Source: Hyphochytrium catenoides
Taxonomy: Eukaryota; Sar; Hyphochytriomycetes; Hyphochytriales; Hyphochytriaceae
Direction: 5' to 3'
Length of the DNA stretch: 13,803 bases
NCBI GenBank assembly: GCA_900088475.1
Contig: FLMG01002946.1
Location: 1-13,803, forward strand
The notes below the pieces were generated by a model, which worked only from the letters and a program-made list of their open reading frames with translations, had not been told where the DNA came from and ran no database searches. The first letter of the stretch is position 1; the number at the start of each line of letters is the position of its first letter. Positions 1 through 8,432 of the stretch are shown in pieces. Both the position numbers and the translations under genes were made by a program.

Positions 1-378
1 TCTCTCTCTCTCTTTCTGTGTGTAGATCCGTTACGTGTACAAGAATGCAATACCTCGAAGAGTGACTAGTAAGTTACAGGAAACATTACCGCGAAAGATA
101 AAAATTCCAACCCTCAAGATTTATACAACTAGGAGTGGTTTGAATCTATGGAATCTTTCATTTTGAAACATAAGTTTGGTCAGGCCCACTACAGTAGTGG
201 TGGTAGATGTAAGTTTCTCGATGACACACTAAACCCCCTCACCTGCAGTGAAGGTATCGCTGCAATTTATATATCGCATCACCCTTCCCGAACCCGCCCC
301 TGAATGAAGGGGTGTTACACCCTGATGATGGACTTGTCCCAGAGTGTAACTTACAGATCTTGCCCTCTTTAGAGATAG
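1..378. other. Gene-free upstream stretch
   Basis: Apart from a short TC/TG run at the first 20 bases, this stretch has mixed base composition and no convincing open frame. It holds an AT-rich TATA-like run near 267-277 and two short perfect palindromes: 186-200, arms CCACTAC and GTAGTGG, and 310-322, arms GGGTGT and ACACCC. Two consensus-type splice donors (GTAAGT) lie at 69-74 and 209-214. It could be distal promoter or untranslated leader of the gene starting at 1394, but no transcript boundary can be seen. Confidence 0.4.
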
Positions 379-385
379 TTGAATA

Positions 386-388
<3 letters not shown>

Positions 389-435
<47 letters not shown>
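389..435. repeat. (AG)n microsatellite
   Basis: This is an uninterrupted AG dinucleotide tract of about 47 bases. It opens a longer purine-rich stretch that runs with interruptions to about 880. Being all-purine on one strand and mirror-symmetric, it is the type of sequence known to be able to form triplex (H-) DNA. Confidence 0.97.
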
Positions 436-439
<4 letters not shown>

Positions 440-1037
440 AGAAATGGAGGAGAGGAAACAGTCCCCGCTTACGGGCTGATTTAGCTAACTGTTTCGCAGG
501 AGAAAAAGCTCAACTGTGCCTGTTTCCTTGGCGCAGGAAAAGTGTACAGCTCTTCATGGATGCTGTCATCTCGTTTCGCATTCTTGGCACAGAAGAAGAG
601 AGAGGAAAAGAGAGAGGAAATGAGAGAGAAGAGGAGAGAAAGAGAAAGAAAAGGAGGAGAGAGAGGAAGACAAAGAGAGAGGGAGAGAGCGGAACAGGCA
701 TCACAACGAACGACATTAACCATCTCTACCTTGGTCTCACAAAAAAACACATGTCGGATGCATCTTCATCACTCGTGGTGTCGTTCCGGGTGGCGAAGAG
801 AGAGAGACATAGAAAAAGAGAGAAACAGGGACGCACAGAGAGAGGCAGCGAGAGAAAGAGAGACAAGGACTGTACTAAGAAGACACGATTGGAAAGAAGG
901 ACGACAGACATACTGGTACCGTTGCAGGTAAACTTGACCCGTCCAAATCTTTCTTATTCTTCGAAACTCCTGATCTTTTGTCCCCTACGAAGACTTCTTC
1001 CTCTCTTGACAGTAGTTTTCCCTTACCTCCCACCATC

Positions 1038-1072
<35 letters not shown>

Positions 1073-1263
1073 GGACACACTCATTGTCTTGGACTACTGT
1101 CTCTCGCTTTCCCAACTCTTTGCCCTTCTGTTCCCTTCTTCCTACAAAGATACCGCTGTCCGTTGGGCCGCGAGATCTGTTACCCATTCTGATGCCAGAG
1201 AGAGATTTCAGCGCGACGTTTCGAAGCGCCTTTGCGAAGAAGGGAGAGGGTTGCCGTTTAGAG
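436..1263. other. GA-rich then CT-rich leader region, no supported gene
   Basis: The stretch 580-880 is GAGA-rich and 935-1140 is pyrimidine-rich. A plus-strand frame stays open across 379-1272, but GA and CT repeats contain no stop codons, the frame begins at a TTG, and its product is runs of RE and SL dipeptides with no domain. I do not call a gene. The segment 485-499 reads CTAAC followed by CAG, the usual look of a fungal branch point and acceptor. The sequence CAG/GTAAAC at 925-933 looks like a donor. The region is therefore plausibly transcribed leader of the downstream gene. Confidence 0.4.
1040..1070. repeat. (TC)n microsatellite
   Basis: This is a pure TC tract of about 31 bases. 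It has the opposite strand sense to the AG tract about 600 bases upstream, so the two would be complementary within a single transcript. Confidence 0.97.
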
Positions 1264-1301
1264 ATGCTTTAAATTGAGAGAGTACGAGGGCCAGAGAGAG
1301 T

Positions 1302-1388
1302 ATGAGAGCAATCCTCACTTTCAATCTTCCGCGCCAACTCTCAAGCTATCCGAAGCGGCAGAAGATCAGAGACAGAGAGCCTGCTTGA
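1302..1388 (+). promoter_or_regulatory. Possible upstream ORF (28 codons) in the leader
   Basis: An ATG at 1302 opens a 28-codon frame that closes with TGA at 1386-1388, five bases before the main ATG at 1394 and in a different frame. A minimal ATG-CTT-TAA frame also sits at 1264-1272. If the transcript starts upstream of these, ribosomes would meet one or both before the main start, which is a known way to lower translation. The transcription start is not visible, so a regulatory role is inference. Confidence 0.3.
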
Positions 1389-1393
1389 CCACC

Positions 1394-4192
1394 ATGAGAG
1401 TCGTTCGACTCCTCTGTCGCTCTTTCCTCCTTTTCTCTGTCCTTCCATTTCGGGCGAGAGCTGAGCTTCATGGACAACACTTACGATCACCAGCAAAGGA
1501 AGGGGAAGAAGTGAGAGACACGTCCGCGACGGCTTCTTTCTCTTCCTCTCCTCTCTCTGTCTTTACCAAGGAGAATGGCGACACGGTGCAGCTTGGAGCT
1601 ATCTTTCTCCCTGCCGACAATGAGACAGCAACCACGCTTCCTGTTGAGCTCGTGGTCAACGTCACTCTGAAAGTTAAGGCACCTGAGCAGCGGGAACAAG
1701 AGAGGGAGAGTGACAAAGAGGACTCTCTCTCTTCCTCTTCCCCAACTCCCAGGCCTTCCGCTTCACAATCCGCACCTTCAGGTCATGATTCCGCGAGCAA
1801 CGCACCTTCCAGAGACCACTCCGCACCTTCTGAGAAGAGCTCCACACCTGTGGAAGATGCGAACGCGCCATCAAACGGCATTGCAGACAGGGATGATGAT
1901 AGCTCCGCACCTTCTGACGCCATGTCCGCACCATCTGACCCACCAACCGGCCCAGCAGCGCACGATGGCTCAGCGGATTGGGAAGAGGACTCGAAGGCCG
2001 ACGAGGAATCTGCAGCTTCTAATACATCTCCTTCTGAGACTATCGTTACTTCCTCTGAGGGCACTGAGGCGCCTGCAGAGAGTGTAAGAGCGGCACCGTC
2101 TGAGGCCACACCCGCACATTCCGACAAGGGCGCCTCACCTTCTCATGGCACGCCCGCGCCTTCTGAGACTGAGGTCGGTTCGGCACGTGATGGATCCGCG
2201 GACTGGGAGGACGAGAAAGACACTGACTCTTCTGCACAGTCTGAATCGGCATCCTCATCCTCCGCAGACACATCTGCACCTTCTGAACACACTTCCGCAC
2301 CTTCTGAAGTTGCTCAGGAAGCCGCCCATGATGGATCTGCTGACTGGGAGGAGGTGACAGAGGAGGAGCCGAAAGCTTCGATTCCGTCAGAAGAGCAAAA
2401 GGAGACTTCTGATGGCTCTGCAGGCTGGGAGGAAGAGACAGAGCAGGAGACCGAGACACCGATATCCCCTTCCACACCCTCCGCTGATACTATGGCGCAT
2501 CCCACCGCTGCGAAAGGACAGAAGGAAGACGAAGAAGTGATTGAAGATTCAGCCACCGTCTCCGAATCCATCTTCGCACCTACTGAAGGTGCAGCCGCAC
2601 CCTCTGAGGCTGCGACGGAACCTGTAGCTACTGAAGGTTCTGAAGGCCGAGACGTTGCTGAAAATTATGAGACTTCGACAACTTCTGAGGCTAACCCCGG
2701 CCCTTCAGAGGGTACCTCGGCACCGTCTCAAGCAGTCCGCCTGCCCGCTCAAGATGGCTCTGCAGATTGGGAGGAGGAGGAGGAGAAGGAGGAGAAGACT
2801 GAGCTTCCAGCCACCAGCACGACATCTTCCACAACCTTGGAACCAGCCACCCGCCCGCCAAGTGATGGCTCTGGGGACTGGGAGAATGTAGAAGACGAAT
2901 CTTCCGCACCTTCTAAGCAGCCAGCGTCTACATCCCCTCCTTCTGAGGCCGACCAGGCACCTTCGCCTTCTGAAGCCACAGCTGCGCCAGTAGAGAGTAC
3001 CGCTGCACCTTCTGAGACCACAAGCGCAACTTCTAAGCCACCTAGCTCACCTGCGTCTGACGGCTCTGCGGACTGGGAAGCCGAGGAGGAGGAGGAGACA
3101 GCGGCATCTTCTGAGGAGAGCACGGCTTCGCCTTCTTCTGAGGCTGCAGTTGAGATCACGGTCGCACCTTCAGAGGCCACCAGCGCGTCATCGGAGAGCA
3201 CCACTGAACCTTCTGAGGCTACAAGCGCACCTTCTGAGTCTCCTAGCTCACCTGCGTCTGACGGCTCTGCGGACTGGGAAGACGAGGAGGAGGAGGAGAC
3301 AGCGGCATCTTTTGAGGAGAGCACGGCTTCGCCTTCGTCTGAGACTGCTATTGAGATCACGGCCGCCCCTTCAGAGGCCACCACTGCGTCATCGGAGAGC
3401 ACCCCTGAACCTTCTGAGGCCACAAGCGCAACTTCTAAGCCTCCTAGCTCACCTGCGTCTGACGGCTCTGCGGACTGGGAAGGCGAGGAGGAGGAGGAGA
3501 CAGCAGCACCTCCTGAGTCAACTTCTGCACCTTCTGAGTTCACCCTCGCTACTGATGACTCCACAACTGCACTTGCTGAGTCCACCTCCGCACCTTCGGA
3601 AAGCCCCTCCGCACTTTCTGTGGCCCGGTCAGCACCTTCAGCGACCAGCGCCGCACCTGCAGAAGCCACCACCACCGCACGAACTCACGCTGCGGATGGT
3701 TCTGCAGACTGGGAAGGCGTGGAGGTCGAGACTTTCGCACCTTCCAAAGCAACATCCGCACCTCCAGAGGACCTGCTCATGCCAACTGAAGCTACTTCCG
3801 CACCCATCGAGAAAGCCTCCGCACCAACTGACGCTCAACTCGACAAGAATGACGCTGCTTCCGCACCTTCTGGAGCGGCGACCGCACCCGCCGACTCTAG
3901 CTCTACACCTTCCGCAACCTCCTCTTTCTCTTTTACTCTGTCTGATGCCACCGTTGCACTTTCTAGAGCAACTTCCGCACTCTCTGAGGCCACACAGACG
4001 CTTCTAGAGGCCGCAGCTTCTCTCCTTCACGGGTCCACCGAGAAGAGAGAGAGAGACGCCAAGGAAAGAGCAGAAGAGACTGAAGAAAAGGCTTTCTTTC
4101 TCCGGCTCAAGCCTTCAGACAGAGAGGCGAAAGAGGATAAGAGAGGGGAGAAACGTCGCAGCATCGCAAAACATTTCCTCCGGATGATCTAA
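1394..4192 (+). CDS. Predicted secreted Ser/Ala/Pro/Glu-rich repeat protein with ten DGSADWE motifs (unknown family)
   Basis: The product is 932 residues of unknown function. I chose ATG 1394 because it is the first ATG in this frame, has a strong context (CCACCATGA), and starts a textbook signal peptide: basic MRVVR, hydrophobic core, likely cleavage at ARA/E after residue 23. Residues 24-100 look partly ordered, with HLRS at 29-32, N-glycosylation sequons at N76 and N89, and a strand-like segment at 84-95. Residues of about 101-880 are repetitive APSE/SAPSEAT-type sequence interrupted by ten DGSADWE-like motifs at residues 191, 266, 313, 340, 454, 491, 556, 623, 690 and 768, mostly followed by an acidic run. 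Residues 881-932 form a charged tail with dibasic KR sites at 884-885 and 916-917. There is no GPI-type hydrophobic C-terminus and no membrane segment after the signal peptide, so a soluble, heavily O-glycosylated extracellular protein is likely. The mature part has no cysteine. Frame integrity over 2.8 kb with a repeated coding motif argues for a real gene; splicing is not evident. Confidence 0.82.
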   Translation: MRVVRLLCRSFLLFSVLPFRARAELHGQHLRSPAKEGEEVRDTSATASFSSSPLSVFTKENGDTVQLGAIFLPADNETATTLPVELVVNVTLKVKAPEQREQERESDKEDSLSSSSPTPRPSASQSAPSGHDSASNAPSRDHSAPSEKSSTPVEDANAPSNGIADRDDDSSAPSDAMSAPSDPPTGPAAHDGSADWEEDSKADEESAASNTSPSETIVTSSEGTEAPAESVRAAPSEATPAHSDKGASPSHGTPAPSETEVGSARDGSADWEDEKDTDSSAQSESASSSSADTSAPSEHTSAPSEVAQEAAHDGSADWEEVTEEEPKASIPSEEQKETSDGSAGWEEETEQETETPISPSTPSADTMAHPTAAKGQKEDEEVIEDSATVSESIFAPTEGAAAPSEAATEPVATEGSEGRDVAENYETSTTSEANPGPSEGTSAPSQAVRLPAQDGSADWEEEEEKEEKTELPATSTTSSTTLEPATRPPSDGSGDWENVEDESSAPSKQPASTSPPSEADQAPSPSEATAAPVESTAAPSETTSATSKPPSSPASDGSADWEAEEEEETAASSEESTASPSSEAAVEITVAPSEATSASSESTTEPSEATSAPSESPSSPASDGSADWEDEEEEETAASFEESTASPSSETAIEITAAPSEATTASSESTPEPSEATSATSKPPSSPASDGSADWEGEEEEETAAPPESTSAPSEFTLATDDSTTALAESTSAPSESPSALSVARSAPSATSAAPAEATTTARTHAADGSADWEGVEVETFAPSKATSAPPEDLLMPTEATSAPIEKASAPTDAQLDKNDAASAPSGAATAPADSSSTPSATSSFSFTLSDATVALSRATSALSEATQTLLEAAASLLHGSTEKRERDAKERAEETEEKAFFLRLKPSDREAKEDKRGEKRRSIAKHFLRMI
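1964..3715 (+). repeat. Ten dispersed in-frame DGSADWE-coding motifs
   Basis: The motif-coding segments begin at 1964, 2189, 2330, 2411, 2753, 2864, 3059, 3260, 3461 and 3695, all in the reading frame of the host gene. Eight copies keep DGSADWE exactly; the copy at 2411 reads DGSAGWE and the one at 2864 reads DGSGDWE. Spacing runs from 27 to 114 codons and becomes regular (67) only for the copies at 3059-3461. Tryptophan is found only in these motifs within the mature protein. That constancy, set in otherwise drifting low-complexity sequence, suggests selection on the motif. Confidence 0.9.
3059..3460 (+). repeat. 201-bp internal tandem repeat (67 codons), two full units
   Basis: Two adjacent units, 3059-3259 and 3260-3460, each begin with the DGSADWE coding segment followed by an acidic run (EEEEETAAS), a STASPSSE segment, and a tail ending in SSPAS. 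A third copy of the unit head follows from 3461, and a copy of the unit tail precedes 3059. The high similarity at DNA level, including shared silent positions, points to recent duplication, or homogenisation by unequal exchange, within the gene. Confidence 0.9.
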
Positions 4193-4690
4193 AGCGACTT
4201 TGCAGAGGAAAAGTAACGACCCGCCGGGCAAGAGCCTCCCTCTATCTTTCTCTCTCCATCTGTGATTCCTCTTCCTTCTTTCTTTTTCACTCTATGTTGC
4301 CGCTATATCTGTCTCTCTCTCTTCCGTCTTTCCTCTTTCTCTGATCCCTTCTACCTTGTCGCTGGCCATCCCTTTCATATGGAGAGCCTGTTCTACGTGT
4401 CTCTCTCTTGACTAAATAATCTTATAATCAATGCTGACAACCCCCGTCCGATCTCTGGGTGGAGGTCTCTTTTTTGCTCTCTCTCTCTCTCTGCGCGCTT
4501 CTATGCCTCTCTCCTGGAGAATTATTTTCATCGCGTTTTCCTGGTCCCAAGCGCTATGTCTGGCTTTTCCTCCGTCTGTTGCCTCCTTTCTTACGAAGTG
4601 TCTTCTCTCTCTCTCTCTCTTTCCTCCTGATTTACAAAGTTTTCTGAGCCCCGAACCCTTTGCCTGTCTTATTGTTAGCTCTCCTATTCT
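4193..4690. other. Pyrimidine-rich 3' flank of the repeat-protein gene
   Basis: After the TAA stop at 4190-4192 the plus strand becomes T/C-rich with no convincing gene. Short frames here are stop-free mainly because of CT repeats. An AT-rich segment near 4410-4432 (TAAATAATC, TTATAATC) is the best candidate for transcript 3'-end formation, but no AATAAA is present there. Confidence 0.4.
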
Positions 4691-4695
4691 TTATT

Positions 4696-4719
4696 GACAA
4701 GTTAGTAGACAAGTTAGTA
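4696..4719. repeat. 12-bp perfect tandem duplication
   Basis: The unit GACAAGTTAGTA occurs twice, head to tail, at 4696-4707 and 4708-4719, just before a GA/CT microsatellite. It is probably a replication-slippage product; no function is suggested by the sequence. Confidence 0.95.
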
Positions 4720-4742
4720 GGGGAGAGAGAGAAGATAGCCAG

Positions 4743-4745
<3 letters not shown>

Positions 4746-4774
<29 letters not shown>
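4746..4774. repeat. (CT)n microsatellite
   Basis: This is a pure CT tract of about 29 bases within the pyrimidine-rich block. Confidence 0.95.
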
Positions 4775-4777
<3 letters not shown>

Positions 4778-7334
4778 CTCTCTCTCTGTTAAGGTTCCGA
4801 TACGATCAGTGGTATAGGAAGACGTAAATAGTCCGTGTGGACGAATCTGGGCTTCCCTCTTCTCCCTCTTTTGCTCTCTCTCTGTTCCTTCCTTTCCTCT
4901 CGTCCAGTAAATATGTCAGGCGCTTCAAACAGGAGAGGGAAAAGGAGAGAATAGCGGCTGATAAGAAATCTCGCCATCCTCTCTCTCTCTCTCTCCGTCG
5001 TACTCTCTCTCTCATCGTTGACTTTCGCGTAGCTGTCCTGTTCTTTTGTCCTGCTTTCTCTTCTATACTTTTAGCCCTGGAAAAGCTAACGTTTGAAGTT
5101 TGGTCTCAGATGGGAGGAAGAGAGAGAGAGTGTGAGAGAGAGAGAGAGTGAGCGACAGTCGCCAGCATCCTTGATTCTCTGGAGCACCCAGTGTTTTATA
5201 AAAGAGAACCGAGTATCCGCTTTCTAATAGACGACTCTCTCTCCTTTTTTAATCACTCTCTCTCCCTCTCTTTCCGGCAAGAAGGCGTCCCTGCCCAAAA
5301 AATAGAGGAAGGAGAAGAGAGTTTCCTTTCTTGCCGTTGAAGAGCAATAATCCGCTGATGGCGAGGTGGGGAAGATGGCATTAAGGTGGAGAGAGTGAGA
5401 GACTCGTTGGCTGTCTTGACGTTTTCCGTCTCTCTCTCTCTCTTCGTAGTATGAGCCTTTGTATATTGGGGAGGGGAGAGAAGAGTGATCCGAGAGCGAG
5501 TGCAGATTATAATCTCTCTTGCCTTCCCTCTCTCCCTGTCTACAAGAGAAGAGGAGGAGAGAGAGAGACTATCTGTTGAAAGTCCTTGCTCTTCCTTGTT
5601 TCTTTCTCTTCTTTTGAGAGCTCGCCTGTCTTGTCGCCGGGAGGAAGAAGAGGGAGAAGAAGCTCTCTCCGTCATAGTATTTTCAGACGGAAGACACATC
5701 TTCCTCTCTCTTTTAGCTCTTGTTCCCTTGTCTTTTGCTTTAGAAGATTAATTCCTTCTTTCGCTCTCGCGCTTTCTCTCTCATTGCTTGATTCTTTCTG
5801 GGTCCTTCTCTCCTCCCTTTTCTCTCTCTCTCTCACTCTCTGTGCCACTTTTGCAAAGTAATGAACTGCTTTCTCTGCTGCTGGCAGATTGAGAGGAAAA
5901 GGCAATATGAGGCGGTTGAAAGAAGAGGAGCGGAAACAGCTAGAGGGAGAAGAGGGAGAGAGAGGAACAGAGAGAGAGAGAGGCAGACACTGAGAGAGAG
6001 AGCGAACTATGCTCGTTGAGGGGCCTAACATGATAGCTTTCGAAGGGCCCAAGAGACACCCCCGGAAAGAAGAGAGAAAGAAGAGAGAAAGGAGAGGAAG
6101 AAAAGGGAGATGGTACAGTGGAAGATAGTGGAAAGGAGCATCTACAATTATTCTTCCCCTCCTCTCTCCTGCCTCTGACCAATCTCTCTTTTCTCTCTAT
6201 TTCTCTCTCTGCCTCTCTGTCTTTCCCTTTCCTTTCAATTTTCTTTCAGATTGTCTCTCTCTCTTTCTGTTCCTTTGATCCTCTCTCTCTCTCTGTCGCG
6301 TACTTTGATGATTGCAAAAACTGTATGCCGACATTCTTTCCCTGCTGCTATCTTCAGGCTGTCTGTCTTCTGTCTCCTGTCTTTCTCTTTTTCTATCTTG
6401 TTCTGTCTTATCCTTTACTCTCTGCTCCACGCTCAAAGTGAGACCTGGAAAATGACGACAAACAACATCTGAAGACAAGAGAAAGAGAGAGAAGGAGAGA
6501 GAGAGTTGGAAAGAGAGAGAGAGAAATTGCAGAGTGAGTAGACACATAACTATACAAAAAATAAAGTGAAAGGTGCGAGAAGAGTGGGAGACAGGGAGGG
6601 AAAAAGACACGTCACGAGAGCAGAAAGGAGCACAGTGAAGAAGAGAAAAGAGAGATATAGGGACACAGGCAAAGTGAAGAGAGAAAGGGAAAAAGAGAGA
6701 GAGAGAAAAAGAGAGAGAGAAAGAGGTCAACGAGTCTAGATAGAGCACGAAGAAGTCTCTGCAAGGCCCCAACACGCTGGTTTGATGCTGATCGTAAAGG
6801 ATCTTAGGAGCAACACGGAGTGGCAGCTCTGGCTGGCTGGATCAGCAGAACATTCTCCCCCTTTCCGTCACTCTCTCTCGTTGTCGTGCCTTTTGTTGTC
6901 TTTGGACTCTCTCTCTCTTTCTCTTTCCACTGCTCTCTCTCTCCTCTCTCTCCTTGCCGTTCTGGTTGAACCCCCACTGGACGCATTGCCATAAAAGAGG
7001 AAAATTTTGGCCTGGGGCTCGGCTCGTTCGCGTCAGCCTGTTACTTAGACTGACCAAAAATAACTACCTCTGGTATACTCTCTCTTCTTTCTTTCTCTCT
7101 CTCTCTCTTTCTCCCTCTCCTTGGTTTCTCTTTCATTGTGTACGTTTCTCGCTCTCTCTCTCTCTTTCTCCCTGTCTTTTCGTCTCTCTTTTTATCTCCC
7201 TCCCACACTCGATATTGTTCTGGCACTTAGACCATTTGCTTGTTTGTACCGAGTATTTCTCTTGGGTTGCTAAAGCATCGACTTCATCTGATCGTGCTCT
7301 CTCTTCTCACTCTCTCTCCCTCTCTCTCTCTCTC

Positions 7335-7337
<3 letters not shown>

Positions 7338-7375
<38 letters not shown>
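7338..7375. repeat. (CT)n microsatellite
   Basis: This is a pure CT tract of about 38 bases inside a longer interrupted CT run from about 7300 to 7396. Confidence 0.95.
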
Positions 7376-7383
<8 letters not shown>

Positions 7384-7402
7384 TTCTCTCTTTCACTTAG
7401 AC

Positions 7403-7575
7403 GCTTTCTCTGATCCTGCTCTCTCTCTCTCTTTCTCTCTCGGTTTTCACTGAAGTTAGAGGCTTTCTCTGATCCTGCTCTCTCTCTCTCTTTCTCTCTC
7501 GGTTTTCACTGAAGTTAGAGGCTTTATCTGATCCTGCTCTCTCTCTCTCTCTCTCTCTCCGTCTTCACTTATTAG
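7403..7575. repeat. 59-bp minisatellite, two identical units plus a diverged third
   Basis: Units at 7403-7461 and 7462-7520 are identical over all 59 bases. Each starts GCTTTCTCTGATCCTG, runs through a CT stretch, and ends in GGTTTTCACTGAAGTTAGAG. A third unit from 7521 starts GCTTTATCTGATCCTG and decays after GTCTTCAC near 7568. A weaker relative precedes the array at about 7280-7402. The period is not a multiple of three, so the array is not a coding repeat. Confidence 0.95.
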
Positions 7576-7716
7576 TTCTATTAGAGTCCGAAAAACTTCT
7601 CGATGCTCCCGCGCGACATTCTTTGCCTGGGAAGACAGACGTCACTCCCTGTCACGCACTCCTACCTCTTTCTCCTCTTTGTCCTTTAATGCCTCCTCCT
7701 CTATCTGTTTATTTCT

Positions 7717-7765
7717 CTATCTGTCTGTCTGATTGTCTGTCTGATTGTTTGTCTGTCTCTCTTTC
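7717..7765. repeat. Imperfect TGTC/TGAT tetranucleotide tract
   Basis: The plus strand carries repeated CTGT and TGAT tetramers (TCTGTCTGTCTGATTGTCTG and onward) before grading into CT dinucleotide sequence. This is simple sequence with no coding signal. Confidence 0.8.
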
Positions 7766-7965
7766 TCTCTTGTCTCTCTCTCTCTCTTATCGTCTCTCTC
7801 TTGTCTCTCTCTCTCTTCGTCCTCACAATATTCTACGTACTGCTCCACGCTCCTTTCCACATCCTTCTCCCATAAGAGTGCAGATGTCACTGGCTGCCAC
7901 TTGTCTCACGGATCTCTCTTTATTTTTCCTCTCGCCTTCTCTCTGACGTCACTTTCTCTCTGTTT

Positions 7966-8097
7966 GGGAGAGAGAGTTTTTCTGACGTCTCTTTCTCTCT
8001 CTTCTTTCTTTTTTTGTCCTTTCTCTCTATAGGGAGAGAGAGTTTTTCTGACGTCTCTTTCTCTCTCTTCTTTCTTTTTTTGTCCTTGGTCTCTAGT
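7966..8097. repeat. 66-bp minisatellite carrying TGACGTCT in each unit
   Basis: Units start at 7966 and 8032 (GGGAGAGAGAGTTTTTCTGA) and are identical for 56 bases through GTCCTT; the second then drifts. A shortened relative at 7941-7962 contains the full palindrome TGACGTCA (7944-7951). Each full unit keeps TGACGTCT (7983-7990 and 8049-8056). Read on the minus strand the repeat gives tandem KKKEERERDVRKTLSP peptides, but no other coding evidence supports a gene there. Confidence 0.93.
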
Positions 8098-8400
8098 TCC
8101 ATGTCTTCTCGCCTCTCTCTCCTTTTTCTCTCTTTCTGTCTCTCTCTCTTTATCTGAGAAAACTCTGTAGGACTCTAACCCTTTCTCGTCCTTGGTCTTC
8201 TCTCTCCTACTTCTATGTCTTCTCATATAAAATCCGCACCGTGCACCATGCTTCACGCCACATCCTTTGCCATCTTAAAGGCAGTATGTCATTCATTGTC
8301 AATCACCTTAGTCTTCGCCTTTCTCTTCTTTTTTGGCCTTCTTTTATCTTCCACAGGTAGTAGTTTGACGTGTCCATGTGTGTCTCTCTCTCCGTCTCTG

Positions 8401-8432
<32 letters not shown>

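Larger units (their letters stand above)
4720..7402. other. Gene-poor block of alternating polypyrimidine and polypurine tracts
   Basis: Strand-switching simple sequence fills this block. It is CT-rich at 4746-4890, 4980-5070, 5220-5280, 5690-5850, 6160-6440, 6865-6960 and 7080-7400, and GA-rich at 5110-5150, 5880-6110 and 6470-6740. Open frames of up to about 190 codons occur on both strands, but their products are runs of SL, RE or LS residues with no domain, which is what such repeats give in any frame. The segment 6765-6860 is briefly of normal composition yet holds no identifiable gene. Confidence 0.6.

Noticed and set aside
379-1272. Plus-strand frame of 297 codons in the leader
   Set aside because: It starts at TTG, is kept open by GA and CT repeats that lack stop codons, and encodes RE and SL runs with no domain or conserved pattern.
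2749-3675. 308-codon minus-strand frame inside the repeat-protein gene
   Set aside because: It is the antisense shadow of repeated TCT/GAG/GCA codons, which do not give stops on the other strand. The plus-strand frame has the signal peptide and the in-frame motif set.
3150-4007. 285-codon plus-strand frame overlapping the repeat-protein gene
   Set aside because: It is the same repeat read in another frame, giving Leu/Arg/His/Pro-rich sequence without start context, signal peptide or domain.
6197-6775. 192-codon minus-strand frame
   Set aside because: The product is SLSFS and RERQ runs following the CT-to-GA switch of the DNA, so it is stop-free because of composition and shows no protein family signal.
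6954-7400. 148-codon plus-strand frame ending in a long SLSLSL run
   Set aside because: The second half is a direct translation of the (CT)n tract, and the first half shows no recognisable domain.
7906-8256. Minus-strand frame with tandem KKKEERERDVRKTLSP
   Set aside because: The repeat comes from the 66-bp minisatellite, whose length is a multiple of three. There is no independent coding evidence.
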